Source of the DNA: Terribacillus halophilus
GTDB taxonomy: Bacteria; Bacillota; Bacilli; Bacillales; Amphibacillaceae
Assembly: GCF_900101385.1 (NCBI RefSeq)
Contig: NZ_FMZB01000006.1
Span: 1-64,000 of the forward strand
DNA: 64,000 bases
Direction: 5' to 3'
Positions 7,979-18,762 of this stretch are shown piece by piece. The position numbers were made by a program, and so were the translations under genes. The notes beneath the pieces are model-generated. The model worked only from the letters and a program-made list of their open reading frames with translations. It searched no databases and was not told where the DNA came from. Each line of letters starts with the position of its first letter. Positions within the stretch are counted from its first letter, which is position 1.

Positions 7979-9106
7979 GTGGGAAATGTGTTTACTAGAA
8001 TCGGGGAGTCAACAGGTGATTACCCGTTATTTGCAGGGGAATGGGAAAAACGAGCGCGGGAAATTCTCCCGGCTGGTCCGTTTGGTTTTTTGCAAAGCGG
8101 AGCAGGTGATGAGGTAACGTTAGGGCAGAATCGAGAAGCATTCAACGACTACGACATTCTGCCGCGGGTTCTGCGCGATGTTTCGAATGTGGATCCGTCC
8201 ATCCAGCTGTTCGGCCAAGAACAAAGCCTGCCGTTGATGCTTGCTCCAGTCGGATTCCAAGGGATCTTTCATTCCGAGAAGGAAATTGGCAGTGTGAAAG
8301 CTGCTGCAGCTGCGGGTATTCCATTTGTTGCAAGCACGGTTACATCAGCTTCGTTAGAAGAGATTGCAGCGGCAGCGCCAAAAGCGGTGAAATGGTTTCA
8401 ACTGTATTGGTCGAAGAATCTTGATTTAACTGCCAGCATGGCAAGAAGGGCTGAGGAGGCTGGTTATCAGGCTATTGTTGTCACAGTCGATACTGGACTG
8501 CTGGGCTGGAGGAAGCGAGATTATCGAAATGGATATTCTCCGCTCAAACTTTTGCAAGGAGCGGCAAATTACATACATGATCCTGTTTTTCAAGACATGG
8601 TGCCACAGCTTACAGAGAAGCATATAAGGGATGCGATTTTGGATAATATCCATCACCCGAATCTGTCATGGGATGATTTGCGATTCTTGCGGAACCAGAC
8701 AAAGTTGCCGATTGTTGTAAAAGGTATCCTGCATCCTGCCGATGCAAGACAGGTAGTCGATTTGGGATTGGACGCAATTATCGTCTCCAATCACGGCGGC
8801 CGGCAGCTTGATGGTGCCATTGCTTCAGTGCGTGCACTGCCGGCTATTGTGCAAGAAGTAGATGAAGCAGTGCCCATACTGATGGATGGCGGTGTGCGGA
8901 GCGGTGCAGATGTATTCAAGGCGATCGCTTTGGGAGCTGACAGTGTCCTGATCGGCCGGCCTTATGTGTACGGACTCGTAGCTGATGGACAAGCTGGGGT
9001 AAGCCGTGTGATTGGTGATCTGCGAACTGAGCTTGAATTGACGTATGCATTATCCGGAGTGACACGAACTGCCGAAATCAGTTCCGCGTATTTGGTGAAA
9101 AGGTAG
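7979..9106 (+). CDS. FMN-dependent alpha-hydroxy-acid oxidase (lactate oxidase-like)
   Basis: About 375 residues of the FMN-dependent alpha-hydroxy-acid dehydrogenase TIM barrel family. Visible signatures: MLAPVGFQGIFHSEKE (FMN site), WFQLYWSKN, VTVDTGLLGWRKRD, VVKGILHPADA with the FMN Lys, and SNHGGRQLD with the catalytic His and the substrate Arg, then DGGVRSGADVFKALG-type and LIGRPYVYG phosphate-binding loops. GTG at 7979 is chosen: GGGGG lies eight bases before it, while TATAAT at 7944-7949 would put the mRNA start near 7956, too close to the upstream TTG at 7964. It probably oxidises L-lactate or a similar 2-hydroxy acid; lactate 2-monooxygenase is an alternative. Cytosolic. Confidence 0.85.
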   Translation: MGNVFTRIGESTGDYPLFAGEWEKRAREILPAGPFGFLQSGAGDEVTLGQNREAFNDYDILPRVLRDVSNVDPSIQLFGQEQSLPLMLAPVGFQGIFHSEKEIGSVKAAAAAGIPFVASTVTSASLEEIAAAAPKAVKWFQLYWSKNLDLTASMARRAEEAGYQAIVVTVDTGLLGWRKRDYRNGYSPLKLLQGAANYIHDPVFQDMVPQLTEKHIRDAILDNIHHPNLSWDDLRFLRNQTKLPIVVKGILHPADARQVVDLGLDAIIVSNHGGRQLDGAIASVRALPAIVQEVDEAVPILMDGGVRSGADVFKAIALGADSVLIGRPYVYGLVADGQAGVSRVIGDLRTELELTYALSGVTRTAEISSAYLVKR

Positions 9107-9124
9107 GGAATAGTAATATTTGAG

Positions 9125-9562
9125 GTGATACGATGCGGACCCAAATGCGTACAAAGAAGAAGCATACGAAAGCACAATTGCGAAAGTCTTGCGGAATATG
9201 TATTGAATATCGGCCTGATTCTTTTGGCAATCGCCATTACTATCTTGTTGGCGAAGGAATTGATCGATATTATCAACAATTCCTTATTCAATGAAGGGAA
9301 CACTTCCAGACTGGAATTTTTGAATAATATTTTGGTGTTTTTCCTGTATTTCGAATTCATTGCCATGATAGTGAAGTACTTTCAGGAAGATTATCATTTT
9401 CCGATCCGCTATTTCCTGTATATAGGGATAACAGCATTGATTCGCCTTATCGTCGTCTGCGCACTCCATACATTATATTATTGCGGGGCAATCCTCTTGC
9501 TTGTCATCTGTTATTTCATTATGAATGTAGCTAATGAAAAATCGAAAAAGGAAGATTTCTAA
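9125..9562 (+). CDS. PsiE-like membrane protein, probable N-terminal frameshift
   Basis: The frame encodes about 145 residues ending in a PsiE-like domain: four hydrophobic segments starting at SLAEYVLNIGLILLAIAIT, with FLYFEFIAMIVKYFQED and FPIRYFLYIGITALIRLI typical of the phosphate-starvation-inducible E family. The start is odd. A good site (GAGGTGA, 9122-9128) serves an ATG at 9133 that is in another frame; that frame reads a basic PsiE-like N-terminus (MRTQMRTKKKHTKAQLRK) and then leaves the conserved sequence near 9180. The open frame itself could only begin at GTG 9125, inside the ribosome site. A one-base indel around 9175-9190 would join the two. Lies 18 bases after the oxidase gene. 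Function of the family is unclear. Confidence 0.65.
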   Translation: MIRCGPKCVQRRSIRKHNCESLAEYVLNIGLILLAIAITILLAKELIDIINNSLFNEGNTSRLEFLNNILVFFLYFEFIAMIVKYFQEDYHFPIRYFLYIGITALIRLIVVCALHTLYYCGAILLLVICYFIMNVANEKSKKEDF

Positions 9563-9607
9563 AAAGAGAAGCATGCAGCTCTAGGAGCCTGCATGCTTCT
9601 CTTTTTT
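9561..9607. terminator. Bidirectional terminator
   Basis: AAAAAGAGAAGCATGCAG pairs perfectly with its complement around a 10-base loop and carries A and T runs on either side. It separates the PsiE-like gene from the convergent ymcC-like gene. Confidence 0.9.
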
Positions 9608-10129
9608 AGGAAACAGGATATAGCTGAAACTGATGAGAAAATCGATTCCGAGAACGATTGACCAGATCCGCAGAACACTGGTGAGTGCTGCTGTCCTTTC
9701 TGCATCATCAATCCAAAAGATGACAGCAAATAATAGCCCGGCACCAATGATATATGCAAGCACATGCTGCAGCCATCCTTTTACTTCCTTCAAGGCATGC
9801 TCTTTACCGTAGAGCTTCTTGGGCTTTTCACCTTGCTTTATGATGTAATAAGCAAACCGCTGATCAGCCCAGCGTATCATCGATTTCCCATAGGCTAGGC
9901 TTACACCGATGTACACGGCAGCAATTGCATGTGCGATTGTTGCTGTCGCTCCACGTGCCAAATCAAAGCTTGTAGCTGCAAGTAAAACCAGGTCGATCAA
10001 TGGGGTTGCCGAGAGCAAGATCAAACCAACTTTGGGAAGCTTAAATACATAACGGGCAATTAACCCAGCTGCAATAAAAATCCAGAAACCAATTTCGCAC
10101 AAGATGATCAATATAATGATGGCGTTCAT
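9581..10129 (-). CDS. ymcC: YmcC-like integral membrane protein
   Basis: A 182-residue polytopic membrane protein with about five helices: NAIIILIILCEIGFWIFIAAG, VGLILLSATPLIDLVLLAA, a segment around HAIAAVYIGVSLAYG, then after a long charged cytoplasmic stretch (RWADQRFAYYIIKQGEKPKK) two more C-terminal helices. It has a good site (AAGGAGC) before the ATG. It is divergent from a PksA-like TetR regulator, the same pair as ymcC-pksA in B. subtilis, and the shared intergenic region carries two inverted operator copies; the regulator therefore very likely controls this gene. No function is established; no catalytic residues are visible. Confidence 0.7.
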   Translation of the reverse strand: MNAIIILIILCEIGFWIFIAAGLIARYVFKLPKVGLILLSATPLIDLVLLAATSFDLARGATATIAHAIAAVYIGVSLAYGKSMIRWADQRFAYYIIKQGEKPKKLYGKEHALKEVKGWLQHVLAYIIGAGLLFAVIFWIDDAERTAALTSVLRIWSIVLGIDFLISFSYILFPKKEKHAGS

Positions 10130-10148
10130 TTTTCAGCTCCTTTTTTAG

Positions 10149-10197
10149 TACAGTTGTATTATTATGCTAACACAAGATTTATGGTGATACAACTGTA
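10149..10197. promoter_or_regulatory. Paired operator between ymcC-like and pksA-like genes
   Basis: TACAGTTGTAT at 10149-10159 recurs as a perfect inverted copy ATACAACTGTA at 10187-10197. Each copy is itself nearly palindromic (TACARYTGTA), so the region can hold two TetR dimers. The copies sit within or next to the promoters of the divergent genes. Confidence 0.75.
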
Positions 10198-10205
10198 TTA
10201 AAAAA

Positions 10206-10234
10206 TTGATTTTGCATGCGCCCTCTGCTACATT
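10206..10234 (+). promoter_or_regulatory. Extended -10 promoter of pksA-like gene
   Basis: TTGATT at 10206-10211, 17-base spacer, TGC-TACATT (extended -10, hexamer 10229-10234). The predicted transcription start falls about at 10241, which is the A of the start codon; no ribosome site precedes the gene. Confidence 0.6.
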
Positions 10235-10240
10235 AATGCT

Positions 10241-10843
10241 ATGCCAAAAAAAATAGATCATGAAGCAAGGAAACAAGATATAGCCAAAGCAACTTGGAAG
10301 GTCATCATGGATAGGGGGATAGAGGCAGCATCCGTCCGGAATATTGCCAAGGAGGCCGGTTTGTCATTAGGTTCGCTGCGTCATTATTTCACAACGCAGG
10401 ATGAACTGCTGGAGTATGCGATGGAACTTGTCAAAACCCGTTGTAAAGATCGGATCATGCAGGTCATCAAGCAGCCGCTGCCGCCAAAACAGCTTGCCAA
10501 AGAGGTGCTGTTGGAGCTTCTCCCGATAGATTCGGAGACAATGGCGGAGATGCAAGTATGGTTTGTATTCACCTTGCATTTCAAATATAAGCACGGGAAT
10601 AATTTTCAGCAGACGGACGGAATCAGGGAAGTCGTACAGCGCTTATTGGTACTGCTTTCGGATAGTGATATATTGAAAAGTGGGAAGGATTTAAACAAGG
10701 AGACGGAAAAATTATATGCGCTGGTTGATGGATTGGCTATCCACCGATTTTTAGATCCAGGACATTTTACTGGCGAATATGCTGCGGAAATCCTAGGAGA
10801 ATATGTAGATGATCTATGCCAGGAAGTGGAGGGGAGCGAATGA
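10241..10843 (+). CDS. pksA: PksA-like TetR-family regulator
   Basis: A 200-residue TetR regulator. The N-terminal helix-turn-helix is seen in IAKATWKVIMDRGIEAASVR and EAGLSLGSLRHYFTTQDELL (about residues 13-58); the rest is the TetR_C_6-type ligand domain. The ATG at 10241 lacks any upstream Shine-Dalgarno sequence, and the promoter spacing suggests a leaderless mRNA; the next in-frame ATG is inside the helix-turn-helix, so the start is not in doubt. It is divergent from the ymcC-like gene and shares two inverted operator copies with it, so it is probably an autoregulated repressor of that pair. In B. subtilis PksA lies beside ymcC at the edge of the pks cluster; no pks genes are present here. 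Confidence 0.8.
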   Translation: MPKKIDHEARKQDIAKATWKVIMDRGIEAASVRNIAKEAGLSLGSLRHYFTTQDELLEYAMELVKTRCKDRIMQVIKQPLPPKQLAKEVLLELLPIDSETMAEMQVWFVFTLHFKYKHGNNFQQTDGIREVVQRLLVLLSDSDILKSGKDLNKETEKLYALVDGLAIHRFLDPGHFTGEYAAEILGEYVDDLCQEVEGSE

Positions 10844-10859
10844 TGCTCCTCTTTTTTTA
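10829..10859 (+). terminator. Terminator of pksA-like gene
   Basis: GAGGGGAGC and GCTCCTC form a stem overlapping the end of the coding sequence, followed by seven Ts. The 250 bases that follow up to gapN are AT-rich and hold only a weak possible promoter (TATAAA at 11023-11028). Confidence 0.7.
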
Positions 10860-11112
10860 GTTAAAAAAGAATGCATTTATACGTATATTCATCGGATTCC
10901 AATCTGTTATGGATAACAGATTTAACAATAATAATGACATACTAATTTTATATGTTATATACTTAGAAACCTTGATATTACGGAAAAAATTAAATTAATT
11001 TTTTTGAGCAAAAAGATTCCATTATAAAAATGTTAGTAGTAGAATGAGTGTCAGAAACTTTTTTAAGTTTTTTAATTAAATAAACTAACTGTAACACGAG
11101 GAGGAAAAAGGA

Positions 11113-12558
11113 ATGGAGTCAACATTAACAGCACAACGTTATTACGTGAATGGCGAATGGAAAGAAAGCACCACCGGTAATGTAGTGGAAATCATGTCTC
11201 CGTACAAAGAGGGCGTCGTTGGAACTGTACAGGCATTATCCCAAGAAGAGGCAGCAGCGGCAATCCAATCTGCAAAGCAAGCACAAAAAGCATGGGCAAA
11301 GGTTTCCTTGCAGGAAAAGGCAGATTTGCTTTATAAATGGGCGGATGAACTGCTTGCAATGCAGGATGAACTTGCACAAACAATGATGTTTGAAGTCGGT
11401 AAGAGCCTGAAAGATGCCAAAAGTGAAGTGCAGCGGACATATGATTATATCCGTTATACTGCACAGGAAGCATTGCATACCAATGGCGAAAGCATGAGAG
11501 GCGATCGTTTCCCGGGTGGTTCCAGTTCCAAGGTTGGTATTGTGGATAGGGTACCATTAGGTGTCGTTCTGGCAATTGCGCCATTCAACTATCCAGTAAA
11601 CTTATCAGCATCCAAACTGGCTCCAGCACTTATTTCCGGTAATACGGTCATCTTCAAGCCTGCAACGCAAGGCGCTTTGAGCGGTATCAAGATGATGGAG
11701 GCATTCGACCGAGCTGGCTTCCCAGCGGGTGTTGTCAATATTGTCACTGGCCGCGGTTCTGTCATCGGTGACTTCCTTGTGGAGCATAAAGATATAAGCA
11801 TGGTTTCATTCACTGGGGGAACGAAAACAGGTGAGAATCTGGCGAAAGTTGCTGGCATGAAGCCTGTCGTTCTTGAGCTTGGCGGTAAAGATCCTGGTAT
11901 TGTCCGCGAAGATGCAGATATTGATAAGGCTGTGAAGAATATCATCAGCGGAGCTTATTCTTATTCAGGTCAGCGTTGTACAGCGATCAAACGTGTACTT
12001 GTCCATGATAATGTGGCAAATGAATTGGTTGCGAAATTGCAGGCTGAAGTGGAGAAATTGGCTGTTGGTTCTCCAGAAGACGGCAATACAGTTGTTCCAT
12101 TGATCGATAGTAAATCAGCGGATGGCGTGCAAGCGTTAATCGATGATGCATTGGAAAAAGGAGCGACACTTCTTGCAGGTAACAAACGCGAAGGCAATCT
12201 GATTCATCCGACTTTGCTTGATCATGTAACGGAAGATATGGATGTTGCATGGGTAGAGCCATTCGGTCCAGTACTTCCTGTCATCCGTGTTGGTTCTGAT
12301 GAGGAAGCGATCGAAATCGCCAATAAATCCGAGTACGGCTTGCAGGCGAGCATCTTCACACGTGATGTGGATAAAGCCTTCTATATTGCGAATGAATTGG
12401 AAACTGGTGCTGTCCAAATCAACGGACGCACAGAGCGTGGTCCAGACCACTTCCCATTCCTTGGAGTAAAAGGTTCTGGTATGGGAACGCAAGGTATTGC
12501 GAACAGTATTCTTTCCATGACAAGAGAGAAACTGACTGTATTGAACTTGGATAAATAA
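11113..12558 (+). CDS. gapN: NADP-dependent non-phosphorylating glyceraldehyde-3-phosphate dehydrogenase
   Basis: A 481-residue aldehyde dehydrogenase superfamily enzyme of the GapN type. It oxidises glyceraldehyde 3-phosphate straight to 3-phosphoglycerate, yielding NADPH and bypassing ATP formation by phosphoglycerate kinase. Visible features: APFNYPVNLSASKLAPALISGN (catalytic Asn region), FKPATQGALSG (cofactor), SFTGGTKTG, VVLELGGKDPGIV with the general-base Glu, and SYSGQRCTAIKRVLV with the catalytic Cys, the GapN form of this motif. C-terminal NGRTERGPDHFPFLGVKGSG is also typical. GAGGAGG lies ten bases before the ATG. It converges with an NADP-malic enzyme gene over a shared terminator, so two NADPH sources are neighbours. 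Cytosolic. Confidence 0.92.
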   Translation: MESTLTAQRYYVNGEWKESTTGNVVEIMSPYKEGVVGTVQALSQEEAAAAIQSAKQAQKAWAKVSLQEKADLLYKWADELLAMQDELAQTMMFEVGKSLKDAKSEVQRTYDYIRYTAQEALHTNGESMRGDRFPGGSSSKVGIVDRVPLGVVLAIAPFNYPVNLSASKLAPALISGNTVIFKPATQGALSGIKMMEAFDRAGFPAGVVNIVTGRGSVIGDFLVEHKDISMVSFTGGTKTGENLAKVAGMKPVVLELGGKDPGIVREDADIDKAVKNIISGAYSYSGQRCTAIKRVLVHDNVANELVAKLQAEVEKLAVGSPEDGNTVVPLIDSKSADGVQALIDDALEKGATLLAGNKREGNLIHPTLLDHVTEDMDVAWVEPFGPVLPVIRVGSDEEAIEIANKSEYGLQASIFTRDVDKAFYIANELETGAVQINGRTERGPDHFPFLGVKGSGMGTQGIANSILSMTREKLTVLNLDK

Positions 12559-12561
12559 TAG

Positions 12562-12593
12562 AAAAGAGGAATCCCGCGGGATTCCTCTTTTTT
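12562..12593. terminator. Bidirectional terminator between gapN and malic enzyme
   Basis: AAAAGAGGAATCCCGC and its exact complement form a near-perfect 16-bp palindrome with A and T runs at the ends. Confidence 0.9.
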
Positions 12594-12597
12594 GTGC

Positions 12598-13836
12598 TTA
12601 GTCTTTGTCGATGATTGTCAGCTGACGAGTTTTTTCAGCTACTTCTTCCGGATCAACCGTGATACGGTTGACACCAGTATCCATCGCCGCTTTTGCTACT
12701 GCTTTTGCAACAGCTGGCGCAACGCGAGGATCGAATGGAGCCGGGATTACGTAATCTTCGTTCAAATCGCTCTCGTCGATCAGCTCGGCAATCGCTTTCG
12801 CAGCTGCAATCTTCATCTCTTCGTTGATGCCAGTTGCGCGAACATCCAGGGCACCGCGGAAGATACCAGGGAAGGCAAGTACGTTGTTCACCTGGTTCGG
12901 GAAGTCAGAGCGGCCAGTACCGATTACGCGGGCGCCTGCTTCTTTTGCATCATCCGGCAGGATTTCCGGATCTGGATTCGCCATTGCGAAGATGATCGGA
13001 TCTTTTGCCATTGTACGAACATCGTCTTTTGACAATAGGTTTGCCAACGATACACCAATGAACACATCAGCATCCTTGATCGCATCGGAAAGGCTACCTT
13101 CCTGACGGTCGCGGTTCGTGATTTTCGCTACACGGTCTTTCATTTTGTTCATGCCTTCCGGACGACCTTCGTAGATCATGCCTTTGGAGTCACACATGAT
13201 GACATTGTTTACACCAAGGCTGTGCAGCAATTCGATGATTGCGATACCGGCAGCACCAGCACCATTCGCGACAACTTTGATGTTATCGAAGCTTTTGCCA
13301 ACCAATTTCAACGCGTTCAGCAAACCGGCAACTGTTACAATCGCAGTACCATGCTGATCATCGTGGAATACTGGGATATCTGTTTCAGCTTTCAAACGCT
13401 CTTCGATTTCGAAGCAGCGAGGAGCAGAGATATCCTCCAAGTTCACGCCGCCGAATGTTGGCGCCATCAATTTCACAGTGCGAACGATTTCGTCCACATC
13501 GTTTGTATCAAGCACGATCGGGAAGCTATCAACACCCGCGAAACTTTGGAACAAGACAGATTTTCCTTCCATTACTGGAAGAGCAGCTTCAGGGCCGATA
13601 TTTCCAAGGCCAAGCACGGCAGTACCGTCACTGACAACAGCAACCATATTGCCTTTCATTGTGTACTCGTAAACGTCATCCCTGTTTTGGTGGATTTCCT
13701 TACAAGGTTCCGCTACACCAGGAGAGTAAGCAAGGCTCAGATCCGTCGCATTACGAACGGGGATCTTCGACTTCATTGTCAGTTTCCCTTTATTTTCACG
13801 GTGTATTTTCAACGCATCTTCTCGTAGATTGCTCAT
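12598..13836 (-). CDS. ytsJ: NAD(P)-dependent malic enzyme, YtsJ-like
   Basis: A 412-residue short-form malic enzyme; it decarboxylates malate to pyruvate with reduction of NAD(P). Features: LSLAYSPGVAEPCKEI (N-terminal malic domain, residues about 32-47), VVSDGTAVLGLGNIGPEAALPVMEGK, GGVNLEDISAPRCFEIE (metal-binding Glu/Asp), PVFHDDQHGTAIVTVAGLLNA, and the Rossmann segment VVANGAGAAGIAIIELL. Length and sequence resemble B. subtilis YtsJ (410 residues), which prefers NADP. The start follows AAGGGATG/AGAGG. It lies opposite gapN across one terminator; both may help balance NADPH. Cytosolic. Confidence 0.9.
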   Translation of the reverse strand: MSNLREDALKIHRENKGKLTMKSKIPVRNATDLSLAYSPGVAEPCKEIHQNRDDVYEYTMKGNMVAVVSDGTAVLGLGNIGPEAALPVMEGKSVLFQSFAGVDSFPIVLDTNDVDEIVRTVKLMAPTFGGVNLEDISAPRCFEIEERLKAETDIPVFHDDQHGTAIVTVAGLLNALKLVGKSFDNIKVVANGAGAAGIAIIELLHSLGVNNVIMCDSKGMIYEGRPEGMNKMKDRVAKITNRDRQEGSLSDAIKDADVFIGVSLANLLSKDDVRTMAKDPIIFAMANPDPEILPDDAKEAGARVIGTGRSDFPNQVNNVLAFPGIFRGALDVRATGINEEMKIAAAKAIAELIDESDLNEDYVIPAPFDPRVAPAVAKAVAKAAMDTGVNRITVDPEEVAEKTRQLTIIDKD

Positions 13837-14010
13837 CCTCTTACATCCCTTCTGTATATGTAAATATCTAATAGTAGATTTCTATACCAGCTTTGATTAT
13901 ACCTTTCTGCAGAGTAGGAAAGCGATTAATTGGCTTGTAATTTCCATTTTATAATTAAAATAATCGTTAGTTTAAATAAAGAAAGTGAAAACGGACTTTA
14001 CTTCCTTAGA

Positions 14011-14039
14011 TTGACAGGGAAATACTGCTGTGATATTTT
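14011..14039 (+). promoter_or_regulatory. Sigma-A promoter of licT
   Basis: TTGACA at 14011-14016, 17 bases, TATTTT at 14034-14039 with an upstream TG (extended -10). The expected start near 14046 falls inside the cre-like site. The region 13837-14010 upstream shows nothing else that I can support. Confidence 0.7.
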
Positions 14040-14042
14040 CAG

Positions 14043-14057
14043 TGTAAAGCGTTTACA
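14043..14057 (+). promoter_or_regulatory. CcpA cre-like site at the licT start point
   Basis: TGTAAAGCGTTTACA is a perfect 15-base palindrome resembling the catabolite responsive element, with one extra base compared with the 14-base consensus. It overlaps the predicted transcription start, a position that gives repression by CcpA. Confidence 0.6.
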
Positions 14058-14067
14058 AATTGAGCGA

Positions 14068-14143
14068 GGATTGTTACCGCATTGCGGGCAAAACCTGAAT
14101 TTGCACAAGCAGACAGCTGCTATGTGTAAATTTGGGTTTTTTT
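14068..14143 (+). promoter_or_regulatory. RAT antiterminator site and terminator upstream of licT
   Basis: The segment 14068-14095 begins GGATTGTTACCGC and ends GGGCAAAACC, a close match to the ribonucleic antiterminator bound by LicT/SacT-type proteins. Its 3' end overlaps the left arm (14092-14107) of a terminator whose right arm is 14123-14138 plus a T-run. LicT binding should prevent the terminator from forming, so licT is probably autoregulated. Confidence 0.85.
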
Positions 14144-14170
14144 CATTCTGTTAGGACATGGGGGAAAACG

Positions 14171-15028
14171 ATGAAGATAGAAAAAATCTTGAACAATAGT
14201 GTTGTAGTTACAAGGAATGATAAAAATCAGGAACTTGTCGTGATGGGAAAAGGTTTAGCTTTTAAGAAGAAAATAGGAGATAGCATAGATGTATCCCAGA
14301 TTGAGAAAAAATTCATCTTGGAAAAGTCAGGTATGACCGATAAATTAGAGACATTATTGCGGGATGTTTCTCCAGTTTATCTTAATATTGTTGCCAAAAT
14401 AGTGGAATATGCACGTGGCCATCTCCCGTACGACTTGGATGAATATCTTTATGTCGCATTGACTGATCACCTCAGTTTTGCCATCAGCAGAGAGAAACAA
14501 GGAATCACCTTGAAGAACCCGCTTGTTTGGGAGATACGGAAATATTATAAACAAGAATACAAGATTGCGTGGAAAGCGCTGGACATAATCGAGGAAGATA
14601 CAGGTTATAAACTGGGTGAGGATGAAGCGGCATCCATCGCATTGCATTTGGTCAACAGTCAGCTGACAGGCGAGCACGTGATGACAGCCGTACAAGTGAC
14701 GGAAATGGTCAGCAACCTGCTGAATATTGTTACGTATCATGTAAAAGGAAACCTGGATGAGAGCTCGGTCAATTATGAGCGTTTCCTGACACACTTGCGA
14801 TTTTTTGCTGTGCGTTTCCTGCGAGATGAAAGATTGCCTGAATTAGCAGAATCATTCCTTTATGATCAAGTACGGCTGAAGTACAAGCATGCATTCGAAT
14901 GTACAGAAAGAATAGACGTCTATTTGAGGGAAAAATTTGATTCTGGACTTACGCAGGATGAACAATTGTATCTTACTGTTCATATACATCGTCTGACAAA
15001 ACAATCGAATCAGCATAAAAGTAAATAA
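14171..15028 (+). CDS. licT: BglG/LicT-family transcriptional antiterminator
   Basis: A 285-residue antiterminator. Residues 1-55 form the RNA-binding domain (MKIEKILNNSVVVTRND, VVMGKGLAFKKKIGD), followed by two PTS-regulation domains. PRD1 keeps His in LTDHLSFAI and in IALHLVNSQ; PRD2 keeps His in ERFLTHLRFF and in TVHIHRL, the sites phosphorylated by HPr and the sugar permease in this family. The start at 14171 has GGGGG six bases upstream. Without beta-glucoside the PTS permease should inactivate it; with sugar it binds RAT elements at 14068 and 15101 to read through the terminators in front of itself and bglP. It is followed by the bglP leader. Cytosolic. Confidence 0.92.
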   Translation: MKIEKILNNSVVVTRNDKNQELVVMGKGLAFKKKIGDSIDVSQIEKKFILEKSGMTDKLETLLRDVSPVYLNIVAKIVEYARGHLPYDLDEYLYVALTDHLSFAISREKQGITLKNPLVWEIRKYYKQEYKIAWKALDIIEEDTGYKLGEDEAASIALHLVNSQLTGEHVMTAVQVTEMVSNLLNIVTYHVKGNLDESSVNYERFLTHLRFFAVRFLRDERLPELAESFLYDQVRLKYKHAFECTERIDVYLREKFDSGLTQDEQLYLTVHIHRLTKQSNQHKSK

Positions 15029-15036
15029 ATTGTAAA

Positions 15037-15073
15037 TGTAAGCGTTGACATTTTTGGGTGAAGGTGATACATT
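15037..15073 (+). promoter_or_regulatory. bglP promoter overlapped by a cre site
   Basis: TGTAAGCGTTGACA at 15037-15050 matches the CcpA cre consensus at every defined position and contains the -35 box TTGACA (15045-15050). After a 17-base spacer comes TACATT (15068-15073) with an upstream TG. CcpA binding would block RNA polymerase, giving glucose repression of bglPH. Confidence 0.8.
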
Positions 15074-15100
15074 TTAACCATCAGCTGAATATCCTTCGAA

Positions 15101-15180
15101 GGAATGTTACCTTAATAGGGCATAACCTGATTAGTTTGGCCGCACAGCATTTGTGCGCCAAAGCTAATCAGGTTTTTTAT
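15101..15180 (+). promoter_or_regulatory. RAT site and terminator in bglP leader
   Basis: A RAT-type element at 15101-15127 (GGAATGTTACC to GGGCATAACC) overlaps the left arm of a long terminator hairpin (15124-15146 with 15152-15174, one bulge) followed by six Ts. This is the target of LicT for induction of bglPH. Confidence 0.85.
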
Positions 15181-15211
15181 TTGCCAAATTCCAATAAAAG
15201 GTGGGATTAAG

Positions 15212-18591
<3,380 letters not shown>

Positions 18592-18594
18592 CGA

Positions 18595-18638
18595 AAACAG
18601 CACCTCCCGGGGTCAGCCCGAGGGGTGCTTTTCCATTG
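18595..18638 (+). terminator. Terminator of bglPH operon
   Basis: CAGCACCTCCCGGG and CCCGAGGGGTGCTTTT form a GC-rich hairpin with a short T-run. Confidence 0.8.
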
Positions 18639-18726
18639 TTATCAGTCTTTCTGTTTTGTCGGACGGTGGGCAGCTTCGGATATCAGATTCCACCTATTAA
18701 TAACCTGTTTGGAGAATATGAAACAT

Positions 18727-18757
18727 AAAAAAGAGCCTCCTTAAAGGAGACTCGGGT
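18727..18757 (-). terminator. Terminator of the PepSY gene
   Basis: GAGCCTCCTT and AAAGGAGACTC form a hairpin with one bulge; on the minus strand it ends in six Ts. The 130 bases between this and the bgl terminator hold no gene. Confidence 0.7.
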
Positions 18758-18762
18758 TTTGA

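Noticed and set aside
12592-13032. Plus-strand frames opposite the malic enzyme gene
   Set aside because: They are antisense to a well-supported enzyme gene and show no family motifs.
13930-14154. Open frame of 74 codons before licT
   Set aside because: It runs over the licT promoter, cre site, RAT and terminator, so it is leader sequence rather than a gene.
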